From Calendula officinalis (Eukaryota > Streptophyta > Magnoliopsida > Asterales > Asteraceae), in contig OY970829.1 in NCBI GenBank assembly GCA_963853835.1, forward strand, positions 75,709,401 through 75,773,400: a stretch of 64,000 nucleotides of DNA. Direction: 5' to 3'. Every line of letters begins with the position of its first letter. Within the stretch, counting starts at the first letter, position 1. A program made the position numbers and the translations under genes. A model generated the notes under the pieces. It ran no database searches. It saw only the letters and a list, made by a program, of their open reading frames with translations, and was not told the DNA's origin. Shown here in pieces: positions 23,444 through 33,574 of this stretch.

Positions 23444-25155
23444 TGTAACGACCCAAATTTTGTAAATAAATAAATTGTATAAAAATATGATAAATGTGGA
23501 TAAATCATTTAAAAGACGTAGGAACTGGTTTCGTGTCATTTGGACACCGTTTAATATGGTTAAGATCGAAACCGGGAAAAATTAGACAACAAAAAGTCGC
23601 AGCCTAGCTGCCTGGAGCACTTCGCGACGCGAACTATAATTCGCGATCACGAGGATCAGACAGAGAAGTTGGGGTTTTGAGGATCGGAGTTCGCGGCTCG
23701 TTCCCAATCGCGAGGAGTTCCCGACACGGGAAGTTCGCGATCGCGAACCCTGACAGCTGTATAAAAACGGGTTTGAGGCTAGGGTATGGACACCTACACC
23801 CCTACTACTCTAGCAGCCGTTATTTTGAAAGAAGATATCGGTTCATGGTGTTCTTGAGCTCAAATCTTCATATTTCTTGGAGATTGTTGATCTAAGGTAA
23901 GAATCCTTGTTAGTTTATGCATCTCTTTGGTATTTCAAGCTTTATCTTGGGCATCAATGGTGGTTTGGACAACTCTCCATGTCATCTTTGGGGAAGATGA
24001 CTAAACATGAGTGTAAAACACTCATTGTAGACTTGTGTTCAATGTGTACAAGTTGGATTTGGGATTTATTGATGAGAATCTTGAACTAGGGTTTGAGATC
24101 CCAACAAGTTGGATGAACTTGATGGTTGTAAATATAGTTATAGATTGTTTATGGCTAGTTATGGTTAATAACTAAATTATTTGTGTAAATGATGATTAGG
24201 TCTTAAGGACTTAAGGATTTGGTGATACTCCTTCATTCAAGGAGTAAGGATTTGTGTTTACAAGCGCAACTTTGGGATAGCATTGCTACGGTGAGTACAT
24301 GTGATCTTTTCTGAGTACATAGTAGACGAATTTTAAATGATTAAAATGATTAAAAGAGTCTTTATTGAATGAATGATTTGATAAAGAGATTGATTGAAAT
24401 GCTTAGATGTTATGAAATGAAATGTGATCTTGATATGACGAAATGATGATTGAAATGGAGCAATGGCTCATGTTTGTTGACCAATTATATGTTAGTCAAA
24501 TTTCCGGAAACGATAACCCATTCGTGGGGGAGTTGAGATTACTACTTGGGGCGGTACCTCCCTGCGCAAGGGTAGTATATCTATGTGAACGATAACCCGA
24601 TATTAGGGGGACTGTGATAACCCGATAAAAAGGGGGATTACGATAACCCGCGATACGGGGGAGTGATGATCTCGGTAAGTTTGGGAGAACCCCAATTACC
24701 ATGAGATCTTTTGATGATAACCCACATCGGGGGAGTTTGCTTCGGGATGACCCGTATGTGTGAGCTTGGGATAAGCTCGAGACTATGTTTGACTTATGTG
24801 CAATGTGTTAATTATTTAAATATTATTTAATTTGCAAATGTTTAATAACGGTTCTAAAACCCATGTTTCTCACGAGACAATCTTGTCTCACGTACTATGT
24901 TTTCTTTTATGTTTATGTACTCAGGTTCGGGAGCTAAGGATTAGGCGGCCCGTAGTTGTAGCATTGGATGATTAAGCTCGGTGTACCTTTTTAATTCCCT
25001 AGACTATTGATTTGATATTATTGTAACACCGGTTTTTGGCACTTGATACTCATTCCAATGTTTTGTTTAAACTATATTTTGGATGTTAGAAATTTTGAAT
25101 GTTAAACTTTAAATATTTAAAAGTTTAAATTATTTTGAAAAATTGAGGTGTTACA
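23444..25155 (+). mobile_element. 5' LTR of the chromovirus
   Basis: Starts TGTAACGACCC, ends GGTGTTACA; 1712 bp. Promoter-like part: CpG palindromes (23620-23750) followed at about 23759 by TGTATAAAAACGGG, a likely TATA box. A GTGAGTACATGTGATC block (about 24291) and a TACTCAGGTTCGG block (about 24921) are shared with the LTRs at 46187 and 44494. 24510-24735 carries a hairpin array, described separately. The first ~335 bp match the start of the 3' LTR with few differences. Confidence 0.9.
24510..24735 (+). repeat. GATAACCC...GGGGGA hairpin array in the 5' LTR
   Basis: Five short units each begin GATAACCC and end GGGGGA or GGGGGG, with 5-8 variable bases between (ATTCGT, GATATTA, GATAAAAA, GCGATAC, ACATC). 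The C-run pairs with the G-run, and in some units the loop-closing bases also pair (CCCA..TGGG, CCCG..CGGG). The array lies downstream of the TATA box, hence likely within the transcribed part of the LTR. Confidence 0.7.
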
Positions 25156-25157
25156 AC

Positions 25158-25170
25158 TTAGTATCAGAGC
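25158..25170 (+). promoter_or_regulatory. Primer-binding site for initiator tRNA-Met
   Basis: TTAGTATCAGAGC, three bases after the 5' LTR, differs by one base from the usual plant TTGGTATCAGAGC complement of the initiator tRNA-Met 3' end. Minus-strand cDNA synthesis would prime here. Confidence 0.85.
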
Positions 25171-25377
25171 TTTAGTTTAAGTGAATTAGGTTGGTTTACC
25201 ACCCTAGACTTAGACTTTGCTAGGTGGGACATTATGTGCCATAGAAAGTTAGGTTGACCTTTGTGAACTAGGGTTGACCATTAAGGGAATTATTATAAAT
25301 CGAGCTTTATTGAAACTTTATGCAACTATCTAGTTGAATAATTGGATTCTAGTTTGGTGACATCTTATGTTAGTAAG

Positions 25378-26742
25378 ATGGCTAGAACGAGAAGTGGTCG
25401 AGTCGTACCGGATGGAGAAGGGGACTCAAATGTGATTCCCAATGTGCCTCGAAATGGGAATGGGGGAGCCGCATCCGGTATTGGAAATAACGATGCATCG
25501 GTAATAATAGAAGCTATTCAATTTATGCTCACCCACATGAGGGAGGTGATGCAACAAGATGTGAACCGGATCATTAACGATCGGTTGAATTGGAATGATG
25601 ACGAGGAAAGAGACGAGGATGGGGGTCGTGGTGAGGAGGAAAGGGAAGAGAGGGAGGATACTCCTCCTCTGACGAGGACCAAAACGGGAGAAAGTGTCCC
25701 AACCGAGAAATCCTCTAACGAGGAAAGAAGTGTTGACAAAATTGAGCGTGAAGGATGTTCTTACAAGACATTCTTGGCATGCCGACCCGACAACTATTTC
25801 GGGAGTATGAAACCGAAGGATACTATGCGTTGGATCCGGGAGACGGAACACGTGCTTGAGAGTAGCAAGTGCAAAGAAGAAGACATGGTGACATATGTCT
25901 CACGGTTTCTTAAGGATGGTGCTTTGACTTGGTGGGTCACCGTGTATGAGTCGTTGGGAAAGAAATCCGTCTACAAGATGTCATGGGAAGAGTTCACTAG
26001 GAGACTCAAAGAAAAGTTTTATCCCGAAAGGGAGTTGGAAGAGTTGTTGGAAGAATTCTTGCATTTCAAGAAAGGCAATTTGACTTTGGATGAATATACC
26101 AAGAAGTTCACGGGATATCTCCCGTTTGTGATGAACACCTACCCAACCGAACGTAGTCGTGTTGTTCGGTTTGCTAATGGATTACCTTGAGAATATGAAC
26201 TTGAAGTGAAGAGGGCGGTGACTCTTGATGAAGCTATTAATGTCGCCCGAAGTGTTGAGAAAGTTAGTAAGAGAAGGATTCAAGAGAGGTCGGTGGGGAA
26301 CGAAAAAAGGAAGTTTGAGAACTACTCGGGGCCATCAAAGAAAGGAAGGTTTACCCCGAGCGGGTGAAAGCAAGGAAGTGGTGGTGGTTATGTGAAATGT
26401 GTGAAATGTGTGAAATGTGAAAAGACTCATCAAGGAGAATGTAAGCTTGAGTCGGGAAGTTGTTTCAAATGCGGAAGATTCGGCCACAAGGCTAGAGATT
26501 TCAAGGCCAAGAGCCTTGATGAGGTGGAATGTTTCTCATGTCATGAGAATGGGCATTATAGCAATGTTTGCCCAAAGAAAAGGACTGAGATGTTGGTGTC
26601 GACCGCTCACAAGAAATCGGAGCCGTCGAAGGTCAAAGGGAGAGCTTTCCAACTAACCCGAGAGGAAGCAAGAGAGACACACGATGTCGTGTCAGGTACA
26701 CTATTTATAAACTCCATACCCATTACCCACTCATATATTATT
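25378..26742 (+). pseudogene. gag: Ty3/gypsy gag, nonsense-broken
   Basis: The first ATG of the conserved frame is at 25378 (MARTRSGR...). After an acidic low-complexity stretch, the retrotransposon gag (capsid) domain is visible at about 25740-26190: ALTWWVTVYESLG, then EEFTRRLKEKFYP, then LTLDEYTKKF. A TGA at 26188-26190 and another at 26365-26367 break the frame, which otherwise continues. Two CCHC zinc knuckles follow: CFKCGRFGHKARDF, in which the last Cys is Phe, and an intact CFSCHENGHYSNVC. These would bind the genomic RNA in the virus-like particle. The reading frame is lost just before the protease, at about 26740. Confidence 0.88.
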
Positions 26743-26743
26743 T

Positions 26744-27310
26744 GATTCGGGTTCTACCTATTCTTTCGTGTCTCATGATTTTGGTGTTAAGTTCAATGTT
26801 CCATTAGAGTTACTTGATGAATTGTATGAGATTGAGGTTGCCAATGGAAAAACCTCCATGATCCAACAAATTTATAGGAATTGTGAACTAGAAATCGATG
26901 GTAAGAAGTTTAAGGTTGATTTGATGTCTATGGGAATTAAGGCATTCGATGTGATCATCGGGATGGATTGGTTGGGAATTCACCAAGCCAAGATTTTGTG
27001 TGGGAAGAAGTTAATGTCGATCAAGTCGCCCGATAATGAGAAGGTGTACATTTATGGAGAAAGGAGGCATCATATGCCAAATCTTATCACCGCCATTAAA
27101 GCAAAAAAATGTTTGTCAAAAGGATGCTCATCATTTATAGCCTATATCCTTGATGGAAGGAAAGAGAAGAAGGCGGTTGGGAATGTGAAGGTTATCCGAG
27201 ATTTCCCAGAGGTTTTCCCCGATGACTTACCCGGTTTGCCACCGGAGAGGCAAGTCGAGTTTCGTATTGATTTAGTTCCGGGGGTGACGCCGATTGCCCG
27301 AGCCCCGTAA
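26744..27310 (+). pseudogene. pro: Retropepsin-like protease and start of RT
   Basis: DSGSTYSFVS begins at 26744, the catalytic D-S/T-G motif of clan AA aspartic proteases. It lies in the +1 frame relative to gag, so a frameshift separates them. GMDWLGIHQAKI near 26960 is the typical flap/ILG-type segment of plant gypsy proteases. The frame then enters the RT N-terminus: VIRDFPEVFPDDLPGLPPER and VEFRIDLVPG. It ends at a TAA (27308-27310) where a Tyr codon is expected in the conserved PYR motif. Confidence 0.85.
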
Positions 27311-27955
27311 TGTTTGGCTCCGACCTAAATGAGGGAATTGATGTCTCAATTACAAGAATTGCTTGATAATGGTTTTATCCGTCCTAGTTCGTCACCGTGG
27401 GGTGCACCGGTTTTATTTGTTAAGAAGAAAGATGGGTCATTGAGGATGTGTATTGACTACTGAGAGTTTAACAAAATGACAATTAAGAACCGGTATCCGT
27501 TGCCAAGGATTGATGATTTGTTTGATCAACTTCAAGGAGCAGATTACTTCTCCAAGATTGACTTGAGGTCGGGTTACCATCAAGTTCGGGTTAAAGAAGG
27601 TCATACCGAGAAGACGGCCTTTAGAACTCGTTATGGGCATTATGAATTTTTGGTAATGCCATTCGGTTTGACGAATGCCCCGGCTATATTCATGGATCTC
27701 ATGAATAGGGTTTGTAAACCTTTTCTCAATAAATTCTTTATTGTGTTCATTGACGATATTCTTATCTATTCAAAGACCGAAGAAGAGCATGAAGAACACT
27801 TGAAGCAAACTCTAGAAGTGTTGAAACGGGAAAAATTATATGCAAAATTCTCAAAGTGTGAATTTTGGTTGCGGGAAGTTCAATTCCTCGGTCATGTGGT
27901 GTCTCGAAGCGGGATAAAGGTTGACCCGTCTATGATTGAAGCGGTGAAGAATTGA
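27311..27955 (+). pseudogene. Reverse transcriptase core
   Basis: Conserved RT blocks in order: GFIRPSSSPWGAPVLFVKKK, MCIDY, YPLPRIDDLFDQL, FSKIDLRSGYHQ, TAFRTRYGHYEF, VMPFGLTNAP and the catalytic FIDDILIYS (YxDD variant with Phe). TGA at 27461-27463 replaces an expected Arg codon after MCIDY, and TGA at 27953-27955 replaces an expected Trp before EAPKTP. Both fit single C-to-T or G-to-A changes. Confidence 0.9.
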
Positions 27956-28400
27956 GAGGCACCGAAGACTCCAATCGAAGTAAGGAGTTTTCTTGGTTTA
28001 GCCGGTTACTACCGAATATTTATTGAAGATTTTTCCCGAGTGGCGGTCCCACTCACTATGCTAACAAGAAAAGATGTGAAGTTTAATTGGGAGAAAAAGC
28101 AAGAAGATGCATTTGCCTTGCTAAAGGAGGAATTGTGCAATGCATCGGTCCTTACACTACCCGATGGTATGGAAGATTTCGTAGTGTATATTGACGCCTC
28201 GAATAAGGGTCTTGGTTGTGTTTTAATGCAAAGAGGAAAGGTGATAGCTTATGCTTCAAGACAATTGAAAGATGCAGAAACGAGGTATACTACTCATGAT
28301 TTAGAGTTGGAGGCGATCGGTTTTTGCCTTGAAGATTTGGAGGCATTACTTGTATGGAACGAAGTGTACAATGTACACGGATCATAAAAGCCTTCAATAG
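27956..28400 (+). pseudogene. RT connection and RNase H, frameshifted
   Basis: SFLGLAGYYR and the gypsy RNase H start VVYIDASNKGLGCVLMQ, with KVIAYASRQLK, are in one frame. At about 28340 the frame shifts, since the expected HYLYG..YTDHKSLQ continues in another frame up to a TAG at 28398-28400. RNase H would remove the RNA template during reverse transcription. This copy cannot make it. Confidence 0.85.
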
Positions 28401-30035
28401 GTGTTCACACAAAAGGATTTAAATATGAGACAAAGAAGGTGGATCGAATTGATTAGTGATTATGATTGTGAAATTGTTTATCATGAAGGAAAGGCTAATG
28501 TGGTAGCCAATGCATTAAGTAGAAAAGTTCACGAGAAGCCGGTCAAGCCTAAGTTGATGCAGATCGAGGTGATGTCTAGTATTATTGAAGGGATAAAAAC
28601 CGCACAAACCGAAGTGATGGGAAATGATGAGTTTAGGCAAGAAAGATTGGGAAAGAACCAAGTATTTGAAGAAAATGTTCAAGGGTTGAAAACCGTAAAT
28701 GGTCGGATTTGGGTTCTGAAATTCAGTAGAAATCGAAAAGTGTTGTTGAATGATGCTCACAAGTCCAAGTATCCGATTCATCCCGGAAGTACAAAGACTT
28801 ATCAAGACTTAAAGAGAACTTATTGGTGGCCGGGGATGAAGTCGAGAGTAGCAAAGTACATCTCAAAGTGTGCCACGTGTGCACAAGTGAAAGTCGAGCA
28901 CCAAGTGCCCTATGGAGTTGCACAACCGTTGCAAGTACCGGCCGGGAAATGGGAAGACATCACCATGGATTTTATTGTTGGCCTTCCAAAGACAAGTAGG
29001 AATCATGATGCCATTTGGGTGATTGTTGATAGGTTAACGAAAAGTGCGTTATTCCTAGCAATTCGGGAAACTATGCCACTTGAGAAGTTGGTAAAATTGT
29101 ATGTTGATGAAGTGGTTCGGTTGCATGGAGTGCCGATATCAATCGTATCCGATAGAGATGCGAGGTTTACCTCGAGATTTTGGAGATCACTTCAAGAGGA
29201 ATTGGGAACAAAGTTAAGATTGAGCACGGCTTACCATCCGAAAACCGATGGTCAAAGTGAAAGGACGATCCAAACGATCGAAGATATGTTGAGATCGTGT
29301 GTGATGGATTTTGGTGGTAAATGAGATGAACATTTACCGTTGGTTGAATTTTCATATAACAATAGTTATCATGCAAGTATCCAAATGCCACCGTTTGAGG
29401 CATTGTATGGGAGAAAGTGTAGGACGCCTTCTTGTTGGTTAGAGGCGGGTGAGACGAAACTCATGGGTCCCGAGATTGTGAAAATAACAAATGAGAAAAT
29501 CGGAATAATTCAAGCAAATATGAAAGCCGCACAAGATCGCCAAAGGAGTTATTCGGGTTTGAAAAAGCGACCTTATTACTTGAATGTTGGTGATATGGTG
29601 ATGTTGAAAGTGTCGCCTTGGAAAGGCGTGATGAGATTCGGTAAGAAGGGAAAGTTGAGTCCACGGTATGTTGGACCGTTTAAGATTTTGAAAAGAATTG
29701 GACTTCAAGCTTTCAAGCTTGAACTCCCACCCGAGTTGCAAGGTGTCCATGACACGTTTCATGTTTCTTATTTGAAGAAATTTTTGGGAGAAGTGGACAA
29801 TCTGATCCCACTTCAGGATTTGCGGGTCGATGCACCCAACCGGTTGATTGAAGAGCCCGAGGCCATTTTGGAGGCCCAAACGAAGAAATTGAGGAACAAA
29901 GAGATTGAGCTAGTGTTGGTCAAGTGGAAGCATTCACTTGGACCGAACTTGACTTGGGAAGTCAAGGATGAGATTCGGAAAAGATACCCGGAGTTCATAA
30001 ACTATGATGAGATTCCGAAGACAGAATCTTCTTAA
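28401..30035 (+). pseudogene. Integrase with chromodomain-like C-terminus
   Basis: Begins at FTQKDLNMRQRRW (end of RNase H) and continues through GKANVVANALSRK. Integrase zinc finger: H..H in HKSKYPIHPGS and C..C in CATCAQ. Catalytic triad: D in MDFIVGLP, D in IVSDRDARF, E in SERTIQTIEDML. TGA at 29322-29324 replaces a Trp before DEHLPLVEF. After the stop the same frame reads the GPF/Y-type module (PRYVGPFKIL) and a chromodomain-like tail (LVKWKHSLGPNLTWE, about 29916-29960) to the TAA at 30033-30035. Chromodomains steer chromovirus integration to heterochromatin. Confidence 0.9.
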
Positions 30036-30047
30036 GGGGTAGATAGT
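30034..30047 (+). promoter_or_regulatory. Polypurine tract
   Basis: AAGGGGTAGATAG directly before the 3' LTR, where plus-strand DNA synthesis would start. It overlaps the pol stop codon, so pol runs almost into the LTR. Confidence 0.75.
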
Positions 30048-31047
30048 TGTAACGACCCGAATTTTGTAAATAAATAAATTGTGTAAAAATATGATAAATG
30101 TGGATAAATCATTTAAAAGACGTAGGAACTCGTTTCGTGTCATTTGGACACCGTTTGATATGGTTAAGGTCGAAACCGAGATAAATTAGACAACAAAACA
30201 TTGCAGCCTAGCTGCCTGGAGCAGTTCGCGACGAGAACTATAGTTCGCGATCGTGAGGATCGGACAGAGAAGTTGGGGTTTTGAGGATCAGAGTTCGCGG
30301 CTCGTTCCCGATCGCGAGGAGTTCCCGACACGGGAAGTTGGCGACGCGAACTCGAGTTCGCGAGCGCGAACCCTGGCAGCTAATTCAGTTAATGTTGATT
30401 CAGTTAGTGTCTATCCATTAGCACCGCTCCCTTATTTCATGACTGGTATTAATGGTAGAATTATAATTAACAGTGGAATGTTAATTGTAGTATGTGCATA
30501 TGTTTTTTAGAGGTTAGCTATAGTGGGTTTGGCTAGGCTTCGTTACTATTGGATACGGTACTCGAACTCATTGCGTATGTGTTATGTAAGGAGGGATTAC
30601 CATGCCAATAGTAAAGGGGCTATCGGTAAACTGTTGTTAGGCCGACAATAGTTGAAGGTTCTGCGCTAGACCGCCGGTCCTCTCATAACGTCCAATTGCT
30701 TGTGGAAGTTTGGACTGGTTACAAGATTGATTTCTCAATGTTTCTAATTTGTTGTGGTTATATAAATTGTTGGTTTATCTATTCACTTAGCTTTGTGCTA
30801 ATTCGTCATTTATGAACTCTTTTCAGGATGTTTTGGTTGGCGATGACTAGAGTCGGGTTTTGTAAGTCTGACCGTACTCTGATTTTGTAAATCGAGTCGA
30901 GCCTTATTTTAGTAACACCATTTGAATGTTTTAATATTTGGCTAATATGTAAATAGTTTTACGACGTGTAATAATTAGGACTTATGGCTTTCTTAAATCG
31001 CTTCCGTTATGTTTTTTTTAAAAAGGCTCTTAAATCGTGGTGTTACA
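30048..31047 (+). mobile_element. 3' LTR, chimeric
   Basis: 30048 to about 30381 matches the start of the 5' LTR, including the CpG palindromes. After GGCAGCT the sequence no longer matches: the TATAAAAACGGG promoter, hairpin array and 3' half of the 5' LTR are absent. They are replaced by about 665 bp of other sequence that ends like a gypsy LTR (CTCTTTTCAGGATG block, then GTGGTGTTACA at 31047). The right part is probably from another LTR family. Confidence 0.75.
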
Positions 31048-31092
31048 TTATCCCCATTGGGAAGGGTTGGGTTGGGTCATGACATAAATATA

Positions 31093-31515
31093 GAGAATCG
31101 TTCAAGGTAGTCCATCTTTTTTTGTGAAGTCCTGAGGGAAAAATCCCAGCTCTTGGATCAATCAACCCCAAATCACCATCACCACCACATGTGTATTAAA
31201 TCACATGTTATTCGACACCGCGGACCACCACCACCACCCCCACCAACCTCTGTCGGCCACCGTCTCCACAGCCGGCAACCTCTCGCCATTGTTGGCTGCT
31301 TTCAATCACATGTGATTGCGTATCCAGTCACATGTGATTGCGGCGGCGGGCGGTGGTTAGCGGTGGCAGTGGCCGGTGGTGGTGGTATTGGCCGGCGGTG
31401 GTGGTTGTGTATTGAATCACATGTGATTTAGTGATGGTGGTGATTAAGGGATTTTTTGATTCAATGACCAAGATTTATCCCTTAGGAATATATTTATAAG
31501 GTGGACTTACAACTC
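31093..31515. mobile_element. Mutator-like MITE (copy F)
   Basis: Ends GAGAATCGTTCAAGG and, inverted, GAGTTGTAAGTCC, flanked by 10-bp CATAAATATA / CGTAAATATA (31083-31092, 31516-31525), 9 of 10 identical. Internal AATCACATGTGATT-type palindromes at about 31200, 31307, 31327 and 31415, and GC-rich GGCGGCGGGCGGTGG blocks. 423 bp. The 92-codon ORF is low complexity. Confidence 0.88.
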
Positions 31516-31525
31516 CGTAAATATA

Positions 31526-31823
31526 ATAATAAAAAAATTAAGGTGTTATCAATTGAGTGGCCTAAGCCCTGAGGGAGGTTGAGACACCAAATTTTGGGTT
31601 TCTTTTTAATATGACATGTAGTTTTGTTATTGGTAGTATGGATATTAAATAAATAAAAATTGGCTTGTGTTAGGTTATTAATGTGTGTGAATATAATCGG
31701 AGTGGGTTGTGGATGTGAAAGAGGGGGAAATTGTTTTTTTTTTTTAATGAAAATGTTAAACTGAGTTATGTTGCTAATAAGAATAGTCTTATAAGATCGG
31801 CTGATCGGGTTACAGGTTAATTT
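31526..31823. other. Intergenic DNA
   Basis: Nothing recognised. The 161-codon minus ORF across 31494-31979 runs through two different MITEs and is not a gene. Confidence 0.4.
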
Positions 31824-31831
31824 TTTGTACT

Positions 31832-32129
31832 CAGGGCTGTCTATGGGCATGAGCGACAAGGGCGGTCGCCCAGGGCCCACAAAATTTAGGGGCCCACTTT
31901 CATAAAAAATTAGTCCATGTATACGTATATGTGAACTTATTTGAATAAAGGTAAGTGCAATGAAATATTGAAAATACACGGACTACATGATCTAATCTGG
32001 ACATTTTACTTGGATCGGGGTGACAGTTTTAATTTGGCGAAATTTTTTTATTTATTTGGAAAAAAGTAACTTTCGAGGGCCCATTTTTCAGATTTTATCC
32101 AGGACCCACAGATTAATTGGACCGTCCTG
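31832..32129. mobile_element. hAT-like MITE with perfect TSD
   Basis: Ends CAGGGCTGTC and, inverted, CAGGACGGTCC, flanked by a perfect 8-bp direct repeat TTTGTACT (31824-31831 and 32130-32137). The arms contain AGGGCCCACAAAATTT-like and inverted GGGCCCATTTTTCAG-like blocks. 298 bp, non-coding. Confidence 0.88.
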
Positions 32130-32137
32130 TTTGTACT

Positions 32138-32478
32138 CCAAACTCAACTGATAAATCCAACAATAACTCTAACCCGATCCAACTATTAAATTCACATCCC
32201 TATCGTTACTGTTTGTTGTATGGGCTTGGAGGGTAGGAAGCCGACCACAGAAATCATAATGCATGAAACAGGGGATAGTGAGGTGGGTCAACGAGGGGAG
32301 TTGGAGTCCATACACTTTTTGTATAATTCAATTCTCATACGAAATAAAACTCAAGAGGGGACATTATTTTGGCACCAAATCACAACAAACAAATGCTTTA
32401 GTTATATAATAATAAGGTTTTTGTCCTTTTATTTGAAAAATTGTTCCCGAAAATCATATTTGAAATATATTTATATCT
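32138..32478. other. Intergenic DNA
   Basis: Nothing firm. The 89-codon ORF at 32220-32489 has no recognisable domain and its end overlaps the next MITE. Confidence 0.35.
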
Positions 32479-32488
32479 ATGCAAGATA

Positions 32489-33574
32489 GGTAAATGTTCA
32501 AGGTAGTCCAAGAATTTTAGCTAGTCCCAAGGGATAATTAATAGCCCTTGGATCAAGAAAAAGTCAAAGGTCAAGATTAAGATTCAAACCATACAAACAT
32601 ATGTGCTTCAGTACATCAATACCCCACCCACCTCTGGCGGCCGGTGACGGCAGCTGCCGTTGGCGGATGGCGGAGGATGGTAGCGATGGGCGGCTGCCAG
32701 CGGCGGCGGACGGCGGCCGGAGGTGGCCGCCAGCGGTGGTGGTCGTGACTGGAAGCATATGTGTTTGAAACACATGTGTTTCACCTTTTGAAACACATGT
32801 GTTTTGAAACTAAATGAGTGTATATGTACGGTCAAGCACATGTGTTTCATAACGTGAAACACATGTGTTTCGTTTCTAGAAGCACATGTGTTTCACTCAT
32901 AACAGTTTTGAATATAAATGAGTGTATATGTACAGCCAAGCACATGTGTTTCAAGTAATGAAGCACATGTGTTTGTAAGCTAGAAGCACGTGTGCTTCAC
33001 TAATAACAGTTCTTTTGAAAATAAAGGAGTGTATATGTACAGCCAAACACATGTGTTTCAAGTAATGAAGCACATGTGTTTGTAAGCTAGAAGCACACGT
33101 GCTTCACTAATAACAGTTCTTTTGAAAATAAAGGAGTGTATATGTACAGTCAAGCACATGTGTTTCAAGTAATGAAGCATATGTGTTTGTAAGCTAGAAA
33201 CACATGTGCTTCACTAATAACAGTTCTTTTGAAAATAAAGGAGTGTATATGTACAGTCAAGCACATGTGTTTCGTGACTTGAAACTCATTACCACCAGCA
33301 CCTTCATTGTCAGCCACCCCCGTCGCCGCCGACCACCGCCGGCGGACGGCGGCGATAGGCGGCGGCGGACGGCGGTGATCGGCGGCGGTCGGCGGCGGTC
33401 GGCAGCGGCGGGCGTTGGTCGGAGGCGGCCGGCGGTGGTGACCGGTGGTGGTGGTCGTGACTGGAAGCACATGTGTTTGAAACACTGTGATTTGATCTTG
33501 ATCATTTTGATCCAATGAATAAGATTTGTCCCTTGAGACTATGCAAAATCCTTAGACTTCTTTGAAGACAACTC
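32489..33574. mobile_element. Mutator-like MITE with CACATGTG array (copy C)
   Basis: Ends GGTAAATGTTCAAGG and, inverted, GAGTTGTCTTCAAAG, flanked by 10-bp ATGCAAGATA / ATGCAAAATA (32479-32488, 33575-33584), 9 of 10 identical. Shared TAGTCCCAAGGGATA and TTGGATCAAGA blocks at the left, GTCCCTTGAGACTATGCAAA at the right. Two GC-rich blocks (32632-32745, 33310-33450) bracket an array of CACATGTG palindromes (32750-33280). 1086 bp. ORFs in it read through the GC blocks and repeats, with no supported product. Confidence 0.9.
32765..33275. repeat. Tandem repeat of about 120 bp with CACATGTG cores
   Basis: Four or so units each contain GGAGTGTATATGTACAG, then AAGCACATGTGTTTCA, then GAAGCACATGTGTTTGTAAG, then CACATGTGCTTCACTAATAA or a variant, then AACAGTT. 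Some cores vary in one base symmetric pair (CACGTGTG, CACACGTG), giving G-box-like CACGTG in two copies (near 32987 and 33093). Confidence 0.85.

Larger units (their letters stand above)
23444..31047 (+). mobile_element. Ty3/gypsy chromovirus (Tekay/Del-like), decayed, chimeric 3' LTR
   Basis: Layout: 5' LTR, tRNA-Met primer site, gag, protease, RT, RNase H, integrase, chromodomain-like tail, purine tract, 3' LTR. The order protease-RT-RNase H-integrase defines Ty3/gypsy, and the C-terminal VKWKHS...LTWE segment marks a chromovirus. Coding regions are broken by seven in-frame stops and at least two frameshifts, so the copy is dead. The 5-mers outside the two LTR ends (GCTAA, TTATC) do not match, in line with the 3' LTR having been replaced after its first ~335 bp. 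Confidence 0.9.

Noticed and set aside
25426..25851. 141-codon minus ORF opposite gag
   Set aside because: Shadow of gag. The plus frame has the conserved capsid motifs.
31494..31979. 161-codon minus ORF
   Set aside because: Spans the end of one MITE, intergenic DNA and half of another. Composition is AT-driven and there is no domain.
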